64,000 bases of DNA. It comes from Lagopus muta (Eukaryota; Chordata; Aves; Galliformes; Phasianidae). The stretch spans positions 3,224,001-3,288,000 of the forward strand of contig NC_064443.1 of NCBI RefSeq assembly GCF_023343835.1, read 5' to 3'. The notes below the pieces were generated by a model. It had not been told where the DNA came from, made no database searches, and saw nothing but the letters and a program-made list of their open reading frames with translations. This document shows positions 10,556 through 22,291 of the stretch, piece by piece; within the stretch, counting starts at the first letter, position 1, and each line of letters begins with the position of its first letter. Position numbers and translations under genes: made by a program.

Positions 10556-13500
10556 CTAACTGGAGTCCTGATCTTCTGCTTCTGGCTCAGGAGGGTACAA
10601 TTCATCCAAGATCAGCTCTGCAACAACAACAAACGACAAGAAGCACATTTCAGAGATGTGTATTTTTGTACTTGATAAAATTAATAGCTGGGATCTGATT
10701 TACTGTAAAACATGCTGCCTGTAGTATGCTACAGCAAGTGCCAAAAGCAAGTGCTCAGCTATCTTGGACAATGACACTGTGCTACAGGGTGTACAGTGGG
10801 CACTAGGAGGCATTGAGGTGCAGGGAGAAGAGGCAAAAGCACCAGATCAGCTCTGCAGGAAACAGACACAGCATGTGTGCAAAGCAAAGGGAAAGATCTG
10901 ATGTTACACGAGCTAGAGGAGCTTTTGGAACAGTGGAGGACATGGACGGATAGAAGAAGAAAGATGAAGGAAGGTGTTAGGGATGCAGGGAAAAAAAGAA
11001 CTGTTAGGGGAAAGTGTAATGTTAGTAGGGGGACTTGGAATACTGTTAAACGTGGCAACACAGCAAAGATTATTGTTCTGCAAGGAGCTGGGGCATAGGA
11101 TTTTATTTGATCAGACAGTAGGGACATATTTCTATGGAGAGAAGACTAGTGCTTCTGTGTAATGAAGTCTGAGAAACACGACGACTGTGGAGTACCCTCT
11201 TAGGTCAAACCAACAAAACATCCATCGTCGGTAGACAGTGGTTATTAGGACTGCTAACCACTAGTCATTAGGAACAGGCTGCTCAGGGACCTGGGGGAGT
11301 CACCGCCCTGGAAGCATTCAAGCACTGTGGGGATGTGACACTGAGGGACGTGGGCAGTAGTGCTGGTAGGAGGATGGTTGGACCTAATCATCCCAAAGGT
11401 CTTTTCCAACCTCAGTGACTCCACAGTTAACTGAGAACGGGACAGAAGTGGTATTTTATTTATATGTTAGGAAGGGAAAAAACCCAAACCACAGCACAAC
11501 ACAACGTGGCTCCATTTACCTTCGCAGGCGCTCAGCTTTTTAGTTTTTCTGAGGATGGCTCTAATGCCTGGCATGGCTTGGTCATACTGATGGAGCACTT
11601 CCAAACAGTGCTCATGAAACAGTTTGTCTTTCTGAGATAGGCTGTGTAAGAGTAGGACTGCGTCCCTTAAGAACTGAATGACTTGCTCCTTATGTGCACA
11701 CAAGCTGCTCTCAAATCTTCTAATCTTTGTCCACTGTCTGTGTAACATTATTATTAGTGCCTTAACCACCTGCCAGAGGAAAAAAAGAGACTGAGTACCC
11801 AAACTGAAACCACAGCAGCAGAAAATGCATTGCATTATGAACTGCATTAGTTACTCTTCAGATATCAGATGCTAGGAAGCAAAATCAAACTTTCCAGAAG
11901 GCAGGCTTTGAAGTACAGTAGCTAAAAAAGGATAAGAGGCTACTCCTACATCTTCAGCAGAAGAAATTCAGTAGCTACAGTGACGTACCTCCAGATTACA
12001 CTGGCAGTGTGCAGCAGGGGGTAAAACTGTTGGGCTGGAGAACCGCACGCACCGGGTCAGGAGCCTGACTGCCTGTTCCAAAGACATGCAGATGCGTTAC
12101 AGTGAGCAGCAGGCTTCTGCAGAACTAGCAAACTATTGAGCTGCAAACCAAGGCAAGTCAGAATGACATTTTGTTACTGGCTTCTAACAGTCTGTAACTA
12201 ATGGCTGATCTTTTTTACTCCACCAAAACCAGTTAGTGTAATCTTTGCTGTAAAACTTAACTGCCTGACTTAACTTCGCTAAATGCAGTGAATAAGTATC
12301 TTCAGTTTCTATCTTTCATGTGTAGTAACTCCAAAGATACAGCTCAGAAGTAAATGACAGGATCAAAATGGTACACAGGTCTTGCTCTCTACCAACCTAA
12401 AAGCAAAACAACATTTGCAGTCTTGAATTCATTTGCAGCTTCGTGCTTTTTCAGTGACTTCACTCTGACTGCTATGACTGGTGTTATCTTGAAGAATAGT
12501 TACTGATTCAATTTCCAACAGTGATTCATAGAAACCAATGTAATTCCACACCAAAAGCTCAAACTTTCAGCTTCTGTTACAGTTGAAGAACTTCTTTGGA
12601 TGCTTCAGGCCCTGCCCTGCTCCTCCCACCCCTTCAACAAGACAAACTGTGGGACCTGGCAGTGTTACCTCTTGCTCCAGCTGCAGCCAATGCACCTCAG
12701 AGGCCGATTTGTCCGGTCGTGACGTGATGTACATGTACAGTGCAAGAAGAAGGCAGCTATCTGGAAGAGAGTTAACTCAGTTCTTTTCACAGCTAGTCAA
12801 TAGCAGGTGATATTTTTGTTAGCTTTCAACCCCCCAGAACTCCTTTTTTCCTCAGCAGTTTTTAATACAACAGGTATTTGTGTGGAAAGTAAAAATCCAA
12901 AGCGCTGAGTGTACACAGGTGACACCAGAGGTGCTCTTCAAACAGCAATGAAACCCAGCACAAGCACAAGCTTGCAGGCAGCGCAGCAGCCTGGGCTGCG
13001 GGGGTTAAGACTACAGAACAAAGCCTGTTTGTATGACTTTTAGTTGGGCTGACTAATACTAAACTGCTGACAATTCTGTGTGAAGGAATTCTGTACCTGA
13101 ATGGGAGCAAAGTTGAGCAACCAGCAAGTGGTGTTGTGCAAGTATGGACAGCAGCTTCACGGTCAGAAGAACTGTGTGCAGAGGGACAGCTGGGCACAGG
13201 ACACGGAGCAGCACCTGGTGGCTCAGGAGGTGCTGAAAACTTGCAAAGAGAAATCCCAGTTACAAATGGGAAGTGACTGACGAGTCGAAAGTAATTCACT
13301 GCTTCGTAACTCACACCTTTTCCAGCCATTCAAAACACAAGCTCCACTTACACACCAGAAATAAAGTAAGCTGCAAAACATATGCTGTTACGTGCTGCAG
13401 GCAGCCTGCAGTTCATATGATGGCTCCATGCATCCATTAGCAAGCAAGGATCACACTTTCAGGAGTGGCATTTCATCCACAAGAATGAACAGACATTATA

Positions 13501-16500
13501 TTTCACGTAATTATAAACAGAATATGAGAATTGTAAATATTATAACACAGAGTAGAAATAGAATAAATAAGTAAACCAGGAAGCCTTGTGCTTTCATTGC
13601 TTATGCATCTCCCAGCAATTCAAATAAAAAAAATGATCAACCACACGACTGAAGAAGCTTTCTCACTCCAAAATGAGAGCCATGCAAGGAGCCAAAAGCA
13701 TCTGCTTCACGTAAATGCAGGATAAGCAGATCTTACTATCGAGCTGGGGCAATTATCACATTCATTAGCAGCCAAGGCAGTGGTCAGATCCTCCACTGCA
13801 TCCCAAAGGTGAGCCAAGAAACGTGACATTCTCCCACAGGTGTCACACCTTCTACTGCCACCTGCACAAATTATTTTCAACAGTGAAAACTGCTACACAA
13901 CAAACAGCCTGAAATCACTGATGGATTATTACTGACTTACTTTATTAGCAAGTCCATCGTTGAGTTTTCAGCCAGTTTTACCAGAACTTTCAGGCTGTGC
14001 TGCAGGATGCAATCCATCTGGGAGCCTGCAGTGGCAGAAACAGCTAAAACCTGGAGCAGCTTTCTGAACAAAGAATGTTGTGCTTGAATGTTACTGTCAG
14101 CATCCTGCGGAGCGTCAGGCAGCCCTCCTTGTGTCCTGTCATCTTTATTATCACACAGCACATTTCTGTCCGTCTTGGAAAGCTGTTCTTCTCCAACAGC
14201 AGAACTTTCTTCCACCTCATTAGCCAGCAACACGTGGACAACGTCCCAGCTATAAAATGCCAAATAATAAAGAATGCCTAGCGACAGAACTGTTGCTTCT
14301 TCAAGAGACAACCTGAAGTCCTCCTTACTCGCCACCTTACTTGTGTTGGTTCTGGAAGAAACGACTGCATGGTTTCCACAAGAAGCATTTACTGACTTGT
14401 CTGCCGACTGCACCGCTCGACAGTAAGCGCCGATGTGGTGTTCCACCAAGGGCAAGAGGTGCACAGCTCCTGGGATCTTGCAGCGTTTCAAACACAACAC
14501 CTCGCTCCCACTCCCTGCAGGGCTCCCTTCGCACGGCCCTTCGTCCATAGCGATCAAGTTCAGCCCTGTCACTGCGAGCTTCTGAGCTTCTTGCAGGGAC
14601 ACAAGAGGAGCAACTTCTTCCGGGGCTGCCCTGGTGCCAGGCATCTGCGTGGGCTGCCTACCAAACAAAAGGAGGAAAGTACTTTGGTGGAAGAAGAAGT
14701 AGAGAACGGAGCTGAAAATGTGCTTATTTGTGTTCTGAATCAAAGAATAGGAAGGCCAGGGATGGCTGTTCTCAAACTGCAGCTACAGAGGCCAAATGCC
14801 TGCATGAAATGGAAGGGCAGTGAGGCACGAGCCATGCTAACACCACAAAGCACTGGAACTGCTACAGAGTGTCAGAAAAGCAAAGGTATTTCATGAGATA
14901 AAGTCTAGTTCTTTAAGGAGAGAAATGCAGTAGTTAAATTAAGTGCTTAATGCATTCATCTCCTGTAATATTAATCAAGAAATACAGTGACAGTAAGCAT
15001 TGTTGGTTACAGTCTTATTAAGCAGTAAAACAGGCTGAGCAGATAAGACTGCACCAAAAACCTTTATTAGAAGTTCTAAACCAACAGGTGCAGGAAAATA
15101 GTTATAAGTTACCACGGTGTGCATCCTCCTATAAAATAGAGGGTATAACCCAGGTCTTGTGAGCAACTAATTCCTTTCCAAACTATCCCACTGAATTCAG
15201 CAATTGCTAGCCTACAAGCCTAAGGAAATGTTAAATGCAAAACAAAGGGCCCTCAACAAAAGAGCCATCAAACAATTAACAACAAAGATCTGATGAATTA
15301 ACATGATATTTGAAACCATGTTCAGACAGTTGATTTTATATTCAACTTCATATTTAAATACAGCACTGGTTTAGACTTTAGGATACATGTATATATGTGT
15401 GTGTATATATATAATAGATACTTTATATAGTTAAACATATCCTTAAAAAGATAAGGCAGCAGTTACTTGTAGCCACTTCCAAGTTTTCCTAATTTCTGTG
15501 CCCTCCCCTAACACAGAATTAATCCAGTTTCCAATTTCGTGTTTCTCCTGCTTTCAGTACCTACAATCACCAAAGACAGGTGACCAAAGCTGCAGAATGA
15601 TGCTCCAAGTTCTGCCTTCAATGCACTTGGCCAAAGGGCGCCGAACACAAGGCTCCAGGTGCCCCCCACACAACACCTTTGTCACACAGCATTCATTCCA
15701 CTGTGCTGCCAACACATCAGATGCAATTTTACAGTCCTTACGTCTGCAGAAGGTCGGGCTGCAGCACAGCTCCTGGCAGAGCCTCAGCGCTGCTGCTGAG
15801 GAGATGGCAAAGTCCCAGCAGGGACCCAGAGACAAGGGGCTGCTTCAGCAGGGCGCTCAGCAAGGCAGAACCTGGAGAGATGGCCTTTGGAGTGGCTTTT
15901 CCATCCTCTGCAACAACAGCAACATGTTTCAAAAGGTTTACCTCACCAATGCTGCTCTCAACCTCAAAGATCAGTTCTTCCATCATCAATCTCCTTTCTC
16001 TTACAAGACAGAATACAGGAAGAAAATAATATTTTAAATTCATCGGTTCTCAAAATCTTATAGATCACAATTTAAATGTGGATCAGGGCATGCGTAAGGA
16101 GATTTTAACTACAGTCCCTTTATAAGCAAACACCTCAATCAAGTGGTTGTAACAATGCAGTCATCCTGGGGCCATGGCCTCCATGTTCCAGTCTGAACAT
16201 TAAAACCACGTGAAGCAATTCTGAACTGGAAATAACGTGTTGAACACCTTAAGCACTGATGTGCTCCTTCCACTTTCAGAAACAAGAAATGTACATTTTT
16301 CCTGCTCTCTTCACAACAGACAGCACTGTTTGTTTACACAGCCCAGCCTGGAAGATGTCTCTCAGTGTACATCTTGGTCCATACCCTTCTGAAAAGCAAA
16401 ACCCAGGCAAACAATGTTCTGAAACAGAGCAACAATATCCCAGTGCTGCAGGGATATGTGATAATAGAACCTGAAATGTTTCAGTGCAAAACCAAAGCTA

Positions 16501-19500
16501 AGAGCAACTAACTCTGCAGGCAGGAATCCATGCAGTGGCACTGCACATACATGACAGCACTCACTAATGGCCTCTTCATCGCTCCTCAGAAATGCTCATC
16601 TATTTTTTCATGCTCATTACTTCTGTGTTGCCAGAAATATGTTACCTTGAATGTTCCGACGAGGTACAGAATTGCAAGAACCATTCCTTCCCATTGCTTC
16701 CTGCTTTATGGATGACAATTCAGGATGGGGCATCTTACTATCTAAAGCAAACAGTAATTATGTTTCAAATACAAGGAATAATCGCTTAGACACCTGCATC
16801 TGTCATCTGCACACCTTCAATTAGCCACAGCTGTCGTGCAGTAAGAACACAGAGCACAGGCCAATATAAAATACTCAGCAGTGTCAAACACTGAGCTGAA
16901 AAAGTAACTACAGGAACCCTCCTAAGGCTGCTGATACACGCTGTCCAGCACTGCTTCTGGCTGGATACTGCAGCTGACAGAAACGCCTCAGATGTTCCAT
17001 CAGCCTGCAGTGAAGGTCACAGAATCATAGCCTGCTTTGGGTCAGAAGGGACCTTTAAGATCATGGAGTTCCAACCCTCTGCTCTCGGCAGGGACAGCTC
17101 CTAATGTCTCCCATTATTCCCCTCTGGTAATGTGCCACTGTCTCAATGCAGCAGTTGGCTGCTATTAAAAAAAGAAGAAAAAAAAAAAAGCAACACAATT
17201 TTTGTTCCATATGACAGTAATACAGAGAAAAACACACACGTGTGTTTCCTAGGTTTTACTCAATGACTTTAAAGTCACAGTTGTGTGAGAATTACTGCTC
17301 AACACATAAAGGAGGAAATGAGTGAAGCCCTGCAGCTGCTCGCTTTAACGTGGCTCAATATGCACCATTTAAAATGAAATACCAAAAAAAGAGAACAATT
17401 ACCAAAGCCCAAACCTCAGGAGTATAACAAACCACCAGCTGACTGGTAGACCTATTCAACAAATAAACAAATTATTTCCTGTTCCTTCTTGAGTGAGGAA
17501 CGTGGGTAACAGTTTGGACATTGCAGCTCATCTCATAACAAATGACTTTCTCATGAGAGCCAGCAAACAATTCACCCAGCTCCCTGGCATTTACCTCACT
17601 GCCAAGTGATCCTCCTGCAAACCTGAGGTGGAGCCATATGGAGCACAAGCAGTGCCACACCAAAAGAACCACTCTTGTGCTGTGCTGACCTTACTGCAAC
17701 TGCTGGGTCACACAGGGCAAAAGTCTGAATCTAAGGCAGAATGCTCACAAGCAGCTAAAAATACTGCAGGTTGTATACATAAGTTGTATGCAGGTTTACC
17801 TTCCTTGCTGGAAACCATCTGTGCAAAACAATTTCCTGAAGAAGAAGAAGAGGGTCTGACAGCTGTTTCAGCATTGAAAGACTCTTTTGTAGGAAAAGAC
17901 CTTTTTCCAGGCTGCAGAGGACACCCTTCTGATTTCATCTGGACTGTAAAATTCTTTTTAGGGCTACTAAAAAACAAACAAACAAACAAGAACAACAAAA
18001 CACCAACAAATACCCCTCCAGCTTTAATGAATCGATATCATTTTTGGGAGCATTTTATTAAACAACACAGATCTATTTAATAGCTTTCTCAGCACTGATG
18101 TTTCAGTGGTACTTCACTCTACACCCCCTGCATTTCTGTCACAGAAAGATTTCTTCAGCTCAACAGAATGGTTTTGGTTGTATTTTCTCAAGGAAATGAC
18201 CTAAGAGTTACACAGACAAAGGAAACCTGTGCACAGATTCAAGCGTGCATGGAAAGAACAGAGATTATTTTCCAAAACCCACACATACCTTTGTGGCACA
18301 ACCGTTTGAGCTGAGTGTTTGTTTCTTTCACAGTTCTGAAGCCGCGTTCTTAATTCATTCATTTCTGCATCTTTGAACTGCAACTCTGACTGCAGTGACA
18401 GTAACTGAAAGAATCAATGAGATCGCTTTACTGTTACAGAATAGGTAAGCTGTTCCAACTGCAAAGCAATGCAAATTTCTGTAAGATTTCAAGGTTGCAG
18501 GCTACTTACTGTGGTCTCTGTACAAGTTCTCCATTTTTATGCTAATCCAATTAATACTATCTGAGAACCAAGTGCCCAGGGTCAGGCAAGAAGCAATGAC
18601 TTGGCAAGACAGACCAAGTGCCACAAGAGCATGAGCACAGCCAGGCCATTAACAGCACAAAAGCAGCCACTGTCCTCTTCAGGGCTCTCACAAAGATGAC
18701 TGCAACAGGAACAGCAATCTGATCAGAGTCACACAGCACCTTCTGTCTCATTTTCCATTCTACAATTGTTTGTAATGTACCATTCTATTTCCAGTTGTAA
18801 TGTTCCGGGGACTGCTAAAGCAAGCAAGCAAGCAAAAACCTGCCATCTTAACTTCACTCCTATTTTGGCAGAAGAAATGCCCTGTCAGGTTCTTGTAAGG
18901 GTTTTCTTCTGCATAGCAAAATAAAGGCACACTCAGAAGTGTCACACAGATATTCCTTCTTTGACTGAACAGACCGTGGCAGCATTGAAGTCACACTGTG
19001 AGCTTCTTTCTGTGTGTGGTGCTGAGGCGACTGACAGAGCTACAAACCTTTTTGGAGAACTCTCTCTCTTTTTCACCAAGGGCCTGAGATTGTTGCTGTT
19101 CCAACAGCATGTACGACCTTCTCTGCTCATCCATAGTGTGCTCCATCTGCTGCATTGAGTCACGCAACATTTTGATTTCCCCATTTTTAGTAAGAATTTC
19201 ATCCTGCATTTCTTTCAGCTGCAAAGAGATGAATTCCATTAAGCATACATTCAGTACGTTCAGCCAAAAGTACCCATATTGCTCTCTACAAGGTCAAAGG
19301 CTGAGTGCTGTAGCTCAGTTGCTATACAGTTGCTATAGCCCAGTGTAGAAATCCTGCACTGTGGCTTCTCTTTTTTTTTTTTTTTCCTGATTAAATCAGG
19401 CTCTGTGATTTTCTCTAATAGAACTACAGCGTTTTGCTGCCTGTCAGAGACTGTGGGCTTTTCTGCACTGCTGTCACCCCTTTCTTTTAGGGAAATGGTT

Positions 19501-20450
19501 TCCAACTGAAGGAGGGGAGGTTTAGACTGGACATAAGGAAGAAATTATTACAATAAGGATCATGAGGCAATGGCACAGGCTGCCCAGAGAGATGATGATG
19601 CCCCATCCCTGCAGATTCCCAGCTCAGGCTGGGGGGCTCTGAGCACAGATAGAGCTGTGGGTGCCCCTGTGCACTGCAGTGCCTTTCCATAAAGCACAGT
19701 AACACCATTCCCTTAAATGCACTCTTTCAAATCATCAAGTGACACAGAGCAGCCGCACAGGACAGAGGGTTTAACAGGAAAGACAAAAACTGACAGATCA
19801 GCATTTGCTTATCCGAAATGCCCGGGGCACAAACACCGCTCCCTTCGGACGCCCTGGAGCCATTTCCATTAGGACTCCTTTCATACACCGCACGCTCGGA
19901 TTCCGAACCACCCGGATCAGAGGTAGGACCGGACCCCCGCCCCCGGGCTCCACAGAGTTGCGGGGCGGCGCTGACCTTCCGCCGGGCGTCCTCGTGCTGC
20001 GCCTGCAGCACCTGCAGCTGGAACGCCCCTCGCAGCTGAGCGCCGTCCGCGCCGCCGCCCGCTGCGGAGAGAGAACGGGAGAGCTGTGGTCTCGCTATCG
20101 CGACAGTCGCGCCTCCGCCCCCCCCTCGCCCCGCGCTGACCTCCGGGCTCCGCGGCGCCGCTCCACGCGCCGTGCGGGCGGCTCGCCGGGGCCGGGCCTC
20201 GTCCGGCGGCGTCCTGCGACAGCGCCTGCGAAGCGATCGTGTCGATCTCCTCTAGGTCGTCCGCCGTGAAGTCATCGTTGTCCCCGAAGGGATCTTCTTC
20301 CGCCCCGACCTCCGCCGGCCCCTTGGGGCGTTTGCTGGGCGGGAAGCCGTTCCCCAGCGCGGCGGCCGGGGCGCTGCCCCGCGGCCAGCCCGCCCCGCAC
20401 AGCGCGGGTCCGCTCCGTTTCCGCGGCCCGAGCGGCGGCCGGGTGGCCAT
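10556..20450 (-). CDS. ATRIP: ATRIP, ATR-interacting checkpoint protein
   Basis: Twelve coding exons join in phase to 817 residues (human 791): 20450-20141, 20061-19976, 19218-19048, 18404-18289, 17966-17800, 15997-15742, 14657-13941, 13239-13097, 12760-12669, 12072-11989, 11769-11520, 10617-10556. ATRIP binds RPA on single-stranded DNA and brings the kinase ATR to stalled forks and damage in the nucleus. The N-terminus has the acidic RPA70-binding motif DDFTADDLEEID (59-70). Exons 2-4 encode a coiled coil (about 110-215) with KNGEIK, LLEQ and SELQFKDAEMNELRT as in human. The rest is the alpha-helical C-terminal region, with LKVLVKLAEN, LYMYITSRPD, LHRQW and HSLSQKDKLF close to human. The start is the ATG at 20450; the frame is open further upstream only through a non-ATG codon. 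The acceptor of exon 6 (AG at 15999-15998) was chosen because it alone keeps phase and is the least certain boundary. The gene is divergent from the BTG gene. Confidence 0.95.
11262..11432 (+). repeat. CR1 LINE 3'-end fragment in ATRIP intron 11
   Basis: The plus strand reads the CR1 sense 3' end, including aacaggctgctcaggga and ggtcttttccaacctcag, and finishes in a degraded gactccaca terminal motif. It is antisense to ATRIP. Confidence 0.85.
15387..15412. repeat. Short (TA/TG)n microsatellite
   Basis: Alternating tatatatgtgtgtgtata-type sequence in ATRIP intron 6. Confidence 0.7.
17018..17110 (-). repeat. CR1 LINE 3'-terminal fragment in ATRIP intron 5
   Basis: The plus strand opens with cacagaatcatag and continues with gggacctttaagatcatgg and gttccaaccctctgc, the reverse complement of a CR1 3' terminus. 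It lies in the same orientation as ATRIP. Confidence 0.85.
19497..19700 (+). repeat. CR1 LINE 3'-region fragment in ATRIP intron 2
   Basis: Sense CR1 blocks are visible: tttagactggacataagga and ggcacaggctgcccagaga. The terminal repeat is lost. Confidence 0.75.
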
Positions 20451-21435
20451 GCCGAGAGCCACTCGGCCCCGCGCCGCCCCGCGACCCCGTCGGCCGGAAG
20501 CCCGCGCGCCGAGCCGCGGCCAATCGGCGGCGGGCTGCCCTCCTCCCCGGCCAATGGGCGGCCGCGCCTACGGCGGCCCCCGAGGGTCAATCCCGGCGCC
20601 GGCGCAACACCGCCGGCCGCAAGCGCCCCCGCCATTGGTCGCCGCTGCTCGCGCTGTGAGCGGCTCGCTGATTGGACGGGCGGGCGCGAGAGCGGCGGCC
20701 GACGGCGGTGGCGGCGCTGCTCTCCTCGGTGAGGGGAGAAGCGGTGACGTCACGCTGACGTCAGGTGACGTCATACCGCGCCACGGCCCGCTGGGACGAG
20801 CTGCGGCGTGTTCTGTGTGCAAGAAGATTCTGTATTTGGTGGTCCTACTTCATTTGTTCCTGCTGTTTCGTTTCTCAACTCACTGCTGCAGGAATCTTGC
20901 AGAAAAGTGCATTAAAACGTGGAATGCACGCCTGGATCGCCCTCCTGGTGGAGCCTCTGAGCCTGGATCTGGAGTCTTGGCCCCGGAGCAGCGCGTCTGA
21001 AAAGAGATGGATGGAGGTTTACAGACCACGTCCGTGTTTTGAGACGTACGAGCGACGAGAGCCCAGACGAGACGGCGGGGCGGAGCGGGGCCGGAGCCGG
21101 GAGATCCACGCGGCGGCGCGCCTCGTCCGCTCCCTCCCTTCCCGCTCCGACCAATCGGCGGCGAGGCCCTGCCCCTCCGCCAGCAAAACAAACACAGCCC
21201 GTCTCCGCGGCCGCCCAATGGCCGCGCGCGGCCGCCCGTAAGCCCCGCCCCGCGCCCGCCGCGGCCAATGGGGATCGGGCTCGGCGGCCGCGGAGGGGCG
21301 CGGGGCGGGCCGCGTCGTTGTGACGCGCTGCTGCGCGACGTCGCCATTGGCCGGAGCGGCGGGCCGGGCGGAGCGGCGCGGCGGCGCTAGCGGCGGGCCG
21401 GGGCCGGAGCGGCGGCGAGCGGCGGCCGAGCGGCC
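20451..21435. promoter_or_regulatory. Divergent CpG-rich promoter between ATRIP and the BTG-family gene
   Basis: The two start codons point away from each other and are 985 bases apart. The interval is strongly GC- and CpG-rich except for a segment at about 20815-21000. CCAAT boxes (either strand) lie at 20520-20524, 20551-20555, 20634-20638, 20671-20675, 21151-21155, 21215-21219, 21265-21269 and 21346-21350. GC boxes of the gggcgg type are also frequent, and no TATA box is obvious. A shared control region is inferred from spacing and site content. Confidence 0.75.
20745..20773. promoter_or_regulatory. Three perfect CRE palindromes
   Basis: TGACGTCA occurs at 20745-20752, 20756-20763 and 20766-20773. 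The starts are 11 and 10 bases apart, so all three sites face the same side of the helix. This is the classical CREB/ATF consensus. Which of the two flanking genes it drives cannot be told from sequence. Confidence 0.85.
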
Positions 21436-22004
21436 ATGAGAACCGAGACCTCCACGGCTGCGGCGTTCGTCACCCGCCTCCTGCGGGCCGCCGGCGGAAT
21501 CGGCGAGGAGCAGCTGCGGTGCTTCCGGGAGTACCTGCAGGAGGCGCTGCGCGGTGAGCGGCGGCCCGGCCCGCTCCGCGTCGGCGGTGCTAACGCCGCT
21601 AACGCCGCTAACGCCGCTAACGCCGCTAACGCCGCTCTTTGTTCCCTCCCGCAGAGCACTACAAACACCACTGGTTCCCCACGGCGCCGACCAAGGGCTC
21701 CGGGTACCGGTGCATTAGGATCAACCATCAGATGGACCCGCTGATCGGCAAGGCGGCGGCGATGATCGGACTGAGCCACGAGAGACTTTTCCAGCTCTTG
21801 CCCAGCGAACTGACTCTTTGGGTCGACCCTTTCGAGGTGTCCTATCGGATAGGCGAGGACGGCTCCATCTGCGTCCTCTATGAAAGCCCACAGCCCGGGG
21901 CGAAGGCGAGCAAAGCCCTGGAGAGCAGGAGCAGCTGTAAGAAGTGGAGAACTGGCCGGTCCAGCCCGTCCGAGAGTTACAACATGATGACGGTTTCTAG
22001 TTAG
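21436..22004 (+). CDS. BTG/Tob-family antiproliferative protein (BTG1/BTG2-type)
   Basis: Two exons, 21436-21553 and 21655-22004, join in phase 1 to a 155-residue protein. The intron is 101 bases with GTGAGC and CAG ends. The family binds the CAF1 (CNOT7/8) deadenylase through the BTG domain and restrains cell proliferation. Box A residues EHYKHHWFP (40-48) and [11 protein letters not shown] (53-63) and box [19 protein letters not shown] (88-105) are nearly the BTG1/BTG2 sequence, and the C-terminus [13 protein letters not shown] matches the BTG1 tail. The first 38 residues differ from both human BTG1 and BTG2, beginning MRTETS, closer to the MRDEI start of BTG4. It therefore looks like a separate paralogue rather than chicken BTG1 or BTG2. 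I leave the symbol blank. Two-exon structure is usual for BTG1/2. Confidence 0.9.
21592..21636 (+). repeat. 9-bp minisatellite in the BTG-family intron
   Basis: Five head-to-tail copies of aacgccgct occupy nearly half of the 101-base intron and end 18 bases before the acceptor. The repeat length is a multiple of three, but the intron is not, so retention would shift the frame of exon 2. Confidence 0.9.
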
Positions 22005-22285
22005 AAGTTACTGTTCCTTGTACAGTTATGTATGTATCCCAGTTCTGTGATAAACTTAATTGTAACTGAGGTCTTGACTCTTTTCTTTTTTTATTGGTAG
22101 CGGCGGGAGCTTTTCACCCTGTATCATCCGAGTTGTAACCGTACTGCCAATCCTTGGGGCCAAGGGCTAACGTGTAAAGCAGCTCTTCAGTCTGCCCGTT
22201 ACTCTGGAACATGTACTGTAAATGCACTGTACAGCCGGTTGGTTGTTTTACACATTTATATTTTCGAGGAAATTCCGGTATTTGT

Positions 22286-22291
22286 AATAAA
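22286..22291 (+). promoter_or_regulatory. Poly(A) signal of the BTG-family gene
   Basis: AATAAA lies about 280 bases after the stop codon. A second AATAAA at 22631-22636 could serve as a distal alternative. Confidence 0.65.

Noticed and set aside
20239-21000. 253-codon plus-strand open frame over ATRIP exon 1 and the promoter
   Set aside because: It is antisense to a confirmed exon in very GC-rich DNA, where long chance frames are expected, and has no recognisable domain.
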